Source of the DNA: JACCZX01 sp963786295
GTDB lineage: Bacteria > Pseudomonadota > Gammaproteobacteria > Burkholderiales > Burkholderiaceae_F
Length of the DNA: 64,000 nt
Direction of reading: 5' to 3'
NCBI GenBank assembly: GCA_963786295.1
Contig: CAWAYV010000027.1
Span: 1-64,000 of the forward strand
Shown: in pieces, positions 57,301 through 64,000 of the stretch
How the letters are laid out: the number at the start of each line of letters is the position of its first letter
Position numbering within the stretch: the stretch's first letter is position 1
The notes under the pieces: generated by a model
Told to the model about the DNA's origin: nothing
The model's input: the letters and a program-made list of their open reading frames with translations, nothing else
Database searches by the model: none
Program-made: the position numbers and the translations under genes

Positions 57301-57484
57301 CAACATCATTTTCTGGAACGACATCTTCGAGCGCGAACGCAAGGTCGTCGTCGGCTCGACGCTGCTCGGCGTGCAGGGCGTATGGCAATCCGAAGCCGGC
57401 GTCATGCATCTGCTGGCAAAGCGCGCGACCGATTACTCGCGCTTGCTCGGAAGGCTTGCCACTTCTTCGCGCGACTTTCACTAG
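54337..57484 (+). pseudogene. dnaE2: Error-prone DNA polymerase DnaE2, one frameshift
   Basis: PHP domain first (YAELHCVTNFSFLRGASHGE, VPLVAAGDVHMH), then the C-family polymerase core with the catalytic motif PPDIDVDFEHQRREEVIQYI and GRGSAANSVVCYCLRITEVD. The frame changes between 55690 and 55725 (WWDSG to VTPKGMIEAGFDPDSF). Later parts: FPRHLSQHVGGFVIARTKLS, TIGTFQIESRAQMTMLPRLK, VRPGPIQGGMVHPYLRRR, GFGEYGFPESHAASFALLAY, and an OB fold near the end (VFVTIEDETGPVNIIFWND). About 1,048 residues when joined, the family's normal length. Produces damage-induced mutations. Confidence 0.88.
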
Positions 57485-57606
57485 CAGCCTGATGCAAAAC
57501 TACTGCGCGCCCCGATCTTGCGTCTGCGGTGCTCACCGTAGCTCGCCTACGGGTGCGCTCCTCGACGCAACCTCGGGGCTGCTCGCTACGCTTTGCATCA
57601 GGCTGC
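57484..57606. repeat. Long imperfect palindrome after dnaE2
   Basis: GCAGCCTGATGCAAA (57484-57498) and TTTGCATCAGGCTGC (57592-57606) are perfect 15-base complements. Inside, CCCCGATCTTGCGTC is mirrored by GACGCAACCTCGGGG and CGTAG by CTACG, so the whole 123 bases can fold into one long hairpin. It starts directly at the dnaE2 stop. No T-tract follows. It could be a REP-type dispersed element acting as terminator or mRNA stabiliser. Confidence 0.6.
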
Positions 57607-57646
57607 ACGCCATACAATCGCCGCGTCAGTCGAGTCAGGAGACACT

Positions 57647-60068
57647 GTGCGCGCACGCTATGCCGGCTTCGCAATCCTGCTGGTGATCGTTGCGCTGCTG
57701 GCAGTGCTGCTTTGGTACCGGCAAGCCAGTCTGCCGGTGCACGAAGGAACGTTCATTGTTCCGGGCCTGCAACAACCGGTGCGCATCGAGCGCGACGACC
57801 ATGGCATTCCCAACATCGTCGCAGCGAGCGAGCGCGATGCGACGTTTGCGCTCGGTTACACGCATGCGCAGGACCGGCTCTGGCAAATGGAAATGAATCG
57901 TCGCATCGCCGCCGGTCGCTTGGCGGAAGTGCTTGGCGAACCGGCGCTCGATACCGACAAGTTTCTGCGCACGATCGGCATCGCGCGCACGGCGCAAAGC
58001 ATTTATCAGAATCTGGATGCCGAGCATCGTGACTTGCTCGACGCGTATGCCGCAGGTGTCAATGCGTACCTGAACAAACGAGGCGGGCCATTGCCGCCCG
58101 AGTTCTTTCTGACGCGCGCACCGAAGCCCGAGCCGTGGACACCGGCCGATTCGATCGGCTGGTCGCTGATGATGGCGTGGGACCTCGCGCGCTATTCGTA
58201 CACACGCGAGTTGCGCCGCCTGCAACTGGCGCAGCGATTTTCGGTGGCGGAGATCAATGACTTTTATCCGCCGTACCGGGGGGATTCGCCGCCGGCGACC
58301 GCGGATTACGCAGAGCTGTATCGCCTGCTGGGTTTGAAAGCGATGCCGGTGACCGCGTTGAAGGCGCCTGACTTTCGGTACGGAGACGGCGAAGGAATCG
58401 GCTCGAACAACTGGGTGGTATCGGGCCAGCGCACGGTCAGCGGCAAGCCGATGGTGGCCAACGATCCGCATCTCGGACTTGACGACACCGTCGGTGTGGT
58501 ATTTCGCGGCGATGCAGCGCACCGGGAGTGAACGTGATCGGCGCGACGTTGCCCGGCGTTCCCGGTGTCGTGCTTGGCCGCAATGATCGCGTTGCGTGGG
58601 CATTTACCAATACCGGTGTCGATCAGCAGGATCTGTATCTGGAGCGCATCAATCCGGAGCAATCGGACGAGTATCAGACACCGGATGGATGGGCCCGCTT
58701 CGCAACGCGCGTCGAGCGACATCCGCGTCAAGGGTGGCGACGATGTCGAGTCTGACGGTGCGCGAGACGCGGCACGGTCCGGTGATCAGCGGTCTGGCCA
58801 GCGTGCGAAAAGGGATTCAAGCAGCCGCAGTTTGCGCTTGCATTGCGCTGGTCCGCACTCGAGCCCAACGACACGACGCTCGCCGGCGATCCGTGCGCTG
58901 AACAAGGCTCGCAATATGGATCAGGCCGAGCAGGCGCTGGCGCAGTTTCAGGTCGTCACGCAGTCGGCACTGATCGCCGATGTCGATGGACGGATCGGAA
59001 TGGTGGTGACCGGACGCATACCGATGCGCGATCGAGACCAACGATTTGCATGGCCTCGTGCCCGCGCCAGGATGGGATGCGCGCTACGACTGGCGCGGCT
59101 ACTTGCCGATCGGGCAGAAGCCCCGAGGATGCGCGACCCGGCCAGCGGATTGATCGTCACCGCGAATCACAAGGTCGTGCCGTCGACTTATCCGCACCAT
59201 CTGACGTACGACTGGTTTCTGCCGTATCGCGCACAGCGCGTCGAGCAGCTGCTTAAGGCACGCGGCAAGCATGACGTGACGACGTTCAAGGCGATCCAGG
59301 CCGACGTCACGTCATTCGCGGCGCGCGACATGCTTGCGCTGCTGCAGGATGCTCAGCCGCTGACCGAAGCGGGTCGTGATGCACTTGCGCGGCTGAAAGC
59401 GTGGGACTTTCAGATGAAGCGCGACGCGCCCGAGCCGCTGATCTATCACGCGTGGATGCGTGAGCTGAAGCATCGAATCTTTGCGGATGATCTCGGCTCG
59501 CTGACCGAAGAGCTTCGTCGATCAGGCCGACCTGACGTCGACCCTGCTGCACGTGTTGTCGGGCCGTGCACAGGCTCGCGACTGGTGCGATGACCGATCG
59601 ACCGAGCAGCGCTTCGAAACCTGCCGCTCGCTGGCCGGTGAAGCGCTCGACGCGGCGGTGACGCAGCTGACGCAGGCGTCCGGACGCGATGTCGCCGGTT
59701 TGCGATGGGGCGAGGCGCATCGCGCGGTCGCCGAACATCGGCCGATGTCCAACGTGCCTGGGCTACGGCGCCTGTTCGAGTTGCGAATCGCCTATCCGGG
59801 AGATACGCACACGATCAATGTCGGCTGGCTGTCACACCGCGCCGAAGCCCCGTTTTCGACGCGGCATACCGCCACCTTGCGCGCGATCTACGACCTCGCG
59901 GCGCTCGATTCGAATTCTGTATGGGTTGGTTCAAGCGGGCAGGTAGGCAATCCGTTTTCCGACCTGTACGCATCGATGCTGCCGCTATGGCGCGATGTCC
60001 TGTATCTGCCGATGCGTCCGCCGTCGGCGCGCGAAGCGATGACGTTGGAACTGAGGCCGCGACGTTAG
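57647..60068 (+). pseudogene. Penicillin-acylase-family (S45) hydrolase, multiply frameshifted
   Basis: GTG 57647 with AGGAG five bases before. N-terminal membrane anchor (FAILLVIVALLAVLLWYRQA), alpha chain with RDDHGIPNIVAASERDATFA and GYTHAQDRLWQMEMNRRIAA, then the autoprocessing site with the N-terminal nucleophile Ser in GIGSNNWVVSGQRTVSGKPM. Later parts: GVNVIGATLPGVPGVVLGRN, DPASGLIVTANHKVV, YRAQRVEQLLKARGKHDVTT, RHTATLRAIYDLA and VWVGSSGQVGNPFSDLY. Frames change near 58470-58530, 58720, 58800-58900, 59030, 59100 and 59520. About 800 residues when joined. Natural substrates of this class are often acyl-homoserine lactones or amides, but cannot be fixed here. Confidence 0.8.
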
Positions 60069-60235
60069 GTTGTCCGGCGAGCAATAAGCCGCTTTTGTCC
60101 GCCGTCCCGTCCTTGACGCCGGAGTCGGTCGTCGGGGCCAGCGGGTTAACCCGCTGCGCACGGCGTTTGACGCTGCATGGCCGATGTGGGCATCATGATC
60201 GGCTTATTGCACACTATTTCACGGGGAGAACTTCG

Positions 60236-61795
60236 ATGCGCCTCACCATCGCCGCATTTGCGGCTGCACTATCGATCGCACCGGTTGTGGACGCCAAGAC
60301 TTTGCGCTGGGCCAGCCAGGGCGACATTTTGACCATGGACCCGCACGCGCAAAACGAGGGGCTGAATAACACCGCCAACTCTTATATCTACGAGCCGCTC
60401 GTGACCTATAACGAAAAGTTCGAAGTCGTACCCGCGCTCTCGACCGACTGGAAGCAGGAAACGCCGCTGATCTGGCGCTTCAACCTGCGCCAGGGCGTGA
60501 AGTTTCACGACGGCTCCCCTCTGACCGCTGCCGACGTCGTGTTCTCGATCGAGCGCGCGATGCAGCCGACGTCGAACTTCCGGCAATACACCGTCGGTGT
60601 GCAACGCGCTCATGCCGTCGATGACAACACGGTGATCATCTACACGACGGTGCCGAATCCGGTGTTGCTGCGCCAACTGACTGAGTTGCGGATCGTCAAC
60701 AAGGCGTGGGCCGAAAAGAACAAGGTCGTCGCGCCGCAGAACTTCGTGCAGAAGGAAGAGACCTACGCCGCGCGTAACACCAACGGCACCGGACCGTTCA
60801 TGCTGAAGTCGCGCGAAGTCGACATAAAGACAGTGTTCGTGACGAATCCGAATTGGTGGGGCGCGAAGACCAAAAAGGGCAATGTCACCGAGGTGATTTA
60901 CACGCCGATCAAGTCGGACTCGACGCGAACCGCAGCGCTGCTGTCGGGCGAAATCGATTTCCTGCTCGACCCGGTTCCGCAGGACATCGCTCGTCTGAAA
61001 CAGACCGCAGCGATCAAGGTCGTGGAAGGCGCCGAGAACCGCACGATCTTTATCGGCATGGATCAGATGCGTGACGAATTGCAGTACAGCGACGTCAAGG
61101 GCAAAAATCCGTTCAAGGATTTGCGCGTGCGGCAGGCGCTGTATCAAGCGATCGACATCGAAGCGATCAAGAAGGCGGTGATGCGCGGCTCGTCGGATCC
61201 GACCGGCGCGATCATTCAGCGTGCTGTCAACGGCTGGGTTCCGGCGGCGCACGAGCGCCTGCCGTACGACGAGAAAAAGGCAAAGGAGCTGCTGACGGCG
61301 GCCGGTTATCCAAACGGTTTTTCGGTCACGCTCGATTGTCCGAACAACCGCTACATCAACGACGAGGAGATTTGCAAGGCTCTGGTCTCGATGTGGGCAA
61401 AAATTGGAGTGAAGGTGTCGTTAAACGCAATGCCGCGCGCCACCTATTTTCCGAAGATTCAGAAGCACGACACGTCGCTCTACTTGCTGGGCTGGGGCGT
61501 GCCGACGTTCGATGCGCTGTATTCGCTGCAGTCGCTGCCGATGACGGTCGGCAAGGGCGGCGACGGCAATTTCAATTTGGGCCGCGTCAGCAACGCCGAG
61601 TTCGACAAGCTGGTGGAGTCGATCAAGGGCGAGGTCGACATCAAGAAGCGCAATCAGATGATCGCCGACGCGTTGATGCTGCATAACAAACAGATAATGC
61701 ACATCCCGTTGCACAACCAGGTCATTCCGTGGGCGATGCGCAAGAACGTGACCGTAGTGCATCGGGCGGATAACAGGCTCGAGGGCAGTGGGTGA
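60236..61795 (+). CDS. Peptide ABC transporter substrate-binding protein (SBP_bac_5)
   Basis: 519 residues with a signal peptide (MRLTIAAFAAALSIAPVVDA). SBP_bac_5 signature: TLRWASQGDILTMDPHAQNE, WRFNLRQGVKFHDGSPLTAA, DVVFSIERAMQPTSN, NGTGPFMLKSREVDIKTVFV, VNPWWGA-like NPNWWGAKTKKGNVTEVIY and RQALYQAIDIEAIKK. Binds oligopeptides or similar in the periplasm. RBS GGGGAG 7 bases before ATG. A terminator follows, then the permease gene, the usual way to make more binding protein than membrane subunit. Confidence 0.92.
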   Translation: MRLTIAAFAAALSIAPVVDAKTLRWASQGDILTMDPHAQNEGLNNTANSYIYEPLVTYNEKFEVVPALSTDWKQETPLIWRFNLRQGVKFHDGSPLTAADVVFSIERAMQPTSNFRQYTVGVQRAHAVDDNTVIIYTTVPNPVLLRQLTELRIVNKAWAEKNKVVAPQNFVQKEETYAARNTNGTGPFMLKSREVDIKTVFVTNPNWWGAKTKKGNVTEVIYTPIKSDSTRTAALLSGEIDFLLDPVPQDIARLKQTAAIKVVEGAENRTIFIGMDQMRDELQYSDVKGKNPFKDLRVRQALYQAIDIEAIKKAVMRGSSDPTGAIIQRAVNGWVPAAHERLPYDEKKAKELLTAAGYPNGFSVTLDCPNNRYINDEEICKALVSMWAKIGVKVSLNAMPRATYFPKIQKHDTSLYLLGWGVPTFDALYSLQSLPMTVGKGGDGNFNLGRVSNAEFDKLVESIKGEVDIKKRNQMIADALMLHNKQIMHIPLHNQVIPWAMRKNVTVVHRADNRLEGSG

Positions 61796-61832
61796 GGATC
61801 GACTGAGCACCGTGAGTCGACGATGGCAAGCA

Positions 61833-61863
61833 GGCCGGGCACTGATGAGTGTCCGGCCTTTTC
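61833..61863 (+). terminator. Hairpin between binding protein and permease genes
   Basis: GGCCGGGCACT and AGTGTCCGGCC form an 11-base stem with one mismatch, followed by TTTTCT. Probably a partial terminator that lowers transcription of the permease genes. Confidence 0.75.
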
Positions 61864-61903
61864 TGCGCTGCAGTCTTGGCGAAACAGGCCCTAATATCGG
61901 GCC

Positions 61904-62887
61904 ATGGCCGCTTTTATCATTCGCCGCCTGCTGCAAGCGATCCTCGTCATGCTGGTTGTGGCGCTGATCGCCTTCCTGCTGTTTCAGTATGTCGGTGATC
62001 CGGTGTCCCAGATGCTCGGACAGGATGCGACGCCCGAGGACCGCGCTCGGCTGCGCGGCGATTTGGGGCTCGACCAACCGTTCTACGTGCAATTCGGTCA
62101 CTTTATCGGCAACGCGATGCAGGGCGATTTCGGCATCAGCCTGCGCCAGGGCCGCGCTGTTTCGACATTGATCAAGGAGCGGTTGCCTGCGACGCTCGAA
62201 CTTGCATTTGCCGCGGCGCTAATTGCGATCGTCGTCGGAATTCCGATGGGCGTTTACACGGCGTTGCGGCGCGATTCGTGGTTCTCGCATTTTCTGCTCG
62301 CTGTGTCGCTGGTCGGCATCTCGTTGCCGACGTTCTTGATCGGCATCCTGCTGATTCTGGTGTTCGCGGTGCTGCTGGGCTGGCTGCCGTCGTATGGCCG
62401 TGGCGATACGGTTCAGCTGGGATGGTGGAGCACGGGACTACTGACGACGACGGGCTGGAAGCACCTGATCCTGCCCGCGATCACGTTATGTCTGTTTCAG
62501 CTGACGCTGATCATGCGGCTGGTGCGATCCGAGATGCTCGAGGTGCTGCGCACCGATTACATCAAGTTTGCGCGTGCGCGCGGGCTCACGGATCGTGCGG
62601 TGCACTTCGGTCATGCACTGAAGAACACGCTGGTGCCGGTGATCACGATCACCGGCTTGCAGCTGGGCGGGATCATCGCGTTTGCGATCGTGACCGAGAC
62701 CGTGTTCCAGTGGCCGGGCATGGGATTGCTGTTCATCCAGTCGGTGCAGTTTGCCGACATACCCGTGATGGCAGCTTATTTGTGCTTGATCGCATTGGTG
62801 TTCGTGCTGATCAATCTGATCGTGGATTTGCTGTACTTTGCTGTTGACCCGCGGCTGCGCATCGACCGCACCGCTGCGGCACACTGA
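61904..62887 (+). CDS. Peptide ABC transporter permease (DppB/OppB type)
   Basis: 327 residues. Starts MAAFIIRRLLQAILVMLVVA, six membrane segments, and the coupling loop DYIKFARARGLTDRAVHFGH (EAA-type loop for the ATPase) with LKNTLVPVITITGLQLGGII and ETVFQWPGMGLLFIQSVQFA. Forms half of the channel; the partner permease (DppC type) is not between it and the next gene. Stop and next start are contiguous (TGA ATG). Confidence 0.93.
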   Translation: MAAFIIRRLLQAILVMLVVALIAFLLFQYVGDPVSQMLGQDATPEDRARLRGDLGLDQPFYVQFGHFIGNAMQGDFGISLRQGRAVSTLIKERLPATLELAFAAALIAIVVGIPMGVYTALRRDSWFSHFLLAVSLVGISLPTFLIGILLILVFAVLLGWLPSYGRGDTVQLGWWSTGLLTTTGWKHLILPAITLCLFQLTLIMRLVRSEMLEVLRTDYIKFARARGLTDRAVHFGHALKNTLVPVITITGLQLGGIIAFAIVTETVFQWPGMGLLFIQSVQFADIPVMAAYLCLIALVFVLINLIVDLLYFAVDPRLRIDRTAAAH

Positions 62888-64000
62888 ATGGGTACCTATC
62901 TAGGACTTGCGCTGCGCGGCCCGCTGGCGGCGATTTTTCCGCATCACGAGGGGCTGACCGCACTGCGGCGCGATCTGCATGCGAATCCGGAGATCGGGTT
63001 CGAAGAGCACCGCACGTCCGCTCTGGTAGCGGAGCGGATGCGCGAGCTGGGCATCGAGGTGCATACGGGGATCGGCAAGACGGGCGTCGTCGGCGTCCTT
63101 CATGGCGAAAAAAATGCGTCGGGCCGTTCGATCGCGCTGCGTGCCGACATGGACGCGTTGCCGATCATGGAAGAAAACGAATTCGCGCACCGCTCGACCA
63201 AGCCCGGATTGATGCACGGCTGCGGTCACGATGGTCACACCACGATGCTGGTGGGCGCAGCGCAGTATCTGTCGCGCACCCGGAGGTTCGACGGCACCGT
63301 CTATTTCATCTTCCAGCCCGGTGAAGAAGGATATGCGGGCGCCAAGGCAATGATCGACGATGGCCTTTTTGAGCGCTTTCCCGCTGAAGAGGTTTATGCA
63401 ATGCACAACTGGCCCCCGTTGCCGGCGGGTCAGATCGGGCTGAACTCCGGGCCGATGATGTCGTCAGCCGATCGGGTCGAAATCACGATCTGCGGTAAGG
63501 GCGGGCATGGCGCTCACCCTCATTTGACGGTCGACCCGGTGCTCGTTGCCGCGCACATCATCACCGCTGCGCAGACGATCGTCTCACGCAACGTGGCGCC
63601 GGTCGACAACGCGGTGCTCAGTCTGTGTTCGCTGCAGGCGGGCAGTCCCGGCGCGTTCTCGGTCGTTCCGCGCGAAGCGAAGTTGATCGGTACTGTGCGC
63701 ACGTCGAAGGTCGATACGCAGGAGCTGATCGAGCGCCGCATTACCGAATTGGTCGAATCAACCGCGCGCGCCTTCGGCGCCGAAGCAAACGTCGTCTACG
63801 AGCGCATCTACCCGGCGACGATCAACCATCCGCTGCAGGCCCGATTTGCCGGTGACGTGGCTGCCGAACTGGTCGGCGAGGACAACGTGGTGCGCAATCT
63901 CGCACCGAGCATGGGCGCGGAGGATTTTTCTTTCATGCTGCAGGCCAGGCCCGGCTGCTACCTGCGCCTGGGCCAGGGTGGCGGGCCGTCGAACTGTTTC
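62888..64000 (+). CDS. M20-family amidohydrolase, cut by the window end
   Basis: The reading is open from ATG 62888 to the last base (371 codons). Metal-binding parts: ALRRDLHANPEIGFEEHRTS, IALRADMDALPIMEENEFAH (Asp), MHGCGHDGHTTMLVGAAQYL (Cys-His pair), VYFIFQPGEEGYAGAKAMID (Glu-Glu), AMHNWPPLPAGQIGL; a dimerisation domain with GKGGHGAHPHLTVDPVLVAA; and SMGAEDFSFMLQARPG near the end. This is the hippurate/IAA-amino-acid hydrolase type. About 20 residues are missing at the right edge. Placed in the peptide-transporter operon, it probably cleaves the imported conjugate (inference). Confidence 0.9.
   Translation, partial: MGTYLGLALRGPLAAIFPHHEGLTALRRDLHANPEIGFEEHRTSALVAERMRELGIEVHTGIGKTGVVGVLHGEKNASGRSIALRADMDALPIMEENEFAHRSTKPGLMHGCGHDGHTTMLVGAAQYLSRTRRFDGTVYFIFQPGEEGYAGAKAMIDDGLFERFPAEEVYAMHNWPPLPAGQIGLNSGPMMSSADRVEITICGKGGHGAHPHLTVDPVLVAAHIITAAQTIVSRNVAPVDNAVLSLCSLQAGSPGAFSVVPREAKLIGTVRTSKVDTQELIERRITELVESTARAFGAEANVVYERIYPATINHPLQARFAGDVAAELVGEDNVVRNLAPSMGAEDFSFMLQARPGCYLRLGQGGGPSNCF

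Noticed and set aside
53699..57481. Long minus-strand frames opposite imuB and dnaE2
   Set aside because: Antisense shadows of conserved genes without domains of their own.

Overview
The window looks like a chromosome segment of a betaproteobacterium of the order Burkholderiales. Three things point there: the rRNA operon order 16S - tRNA-Ile - tRNA-Ala - 23S - 5S and its 16S sequence, the core block UbiH-like/dsbC/mltA/apaG/rpe/gph/trpE-G-D-C/ung, and an SOS-controlled imuA-imuB-dnaE2 cassette. GC content is high. All identifications come from reading the sequence; no database search was run.

Layout. (1) 1-9.6 kb: a frameshifted three-gene sensory set (PhnD-like binding protein, histidine kinase, NtrC-type regulator), a DUF1036-like remnant, a frameshifted alpha/beta hydrolase, an intact FixJ/FixL-like pair whose kinase has a MASE1-like membrane region, and a divergent DUF1504-type Na+/H+ antiporter. 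(2) 9.6-16.7 kb: a mobile-element region with an ERF recombinase, a small coupled protein, a decayed integrase on the minus strand, small unknown genes, and an excisionase-integrase pair that abuts the 3' end of tRNA-Phe, the likely attachment site. (3) 16.8-37.1 kb: intact housekeeping genes for ubiquinone-type hydroxylation, disulfide isomerisation, murein turnover, pentose phosphate metabolism, tryptophan synthesis, uracil-DNA repair, a peptidase, transport, c-di-GMP signalling and an enoyl-CoA hydratase. (4) 37.1-43.0 kb: the rRNA operon, with a strong promoter and boxA in front and a terminator behind; its 23S gene carries two intervening sequences. (5) 43.07-51.98 kb: a block read from the minus strand and punctuated by attC-like sites (MAPEG protein; wax-ester synthase with two hydrolases and a SnoaL-like protein; GFA protein; hydrolase fragments with an embedded TPR fragment; GrpB; low-MW phosphatase). 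It resembles a cluster of integron cassettes without an integrase. (6) 52.0-57.5 kb: a LexA box and imuA-imuB-dnaE2. (7) 57.6-64 kb: a frameshifted penicillin-acylase-family gene and a peptide ABC transporter start (binding protein, permease), followed by an M20 amidohydrolase that runs off the window.

Reading quality. Single-base frameshifts are very common at 1-5.6 kb, 8.5 kb, 11-16.4 kb, 47.7-51.3 kb and 54.1-59.6 kb, yet I see none in the protein genes of 16.8-47.1 kb or 60.2-64 kb. Several shifts leave the rest of the protein well conserved and one sits at a homopolymer, so sequencing error is at least as likely as gene decay. Genes marked pseudogene should be read as 'interrupted in this sequence'.
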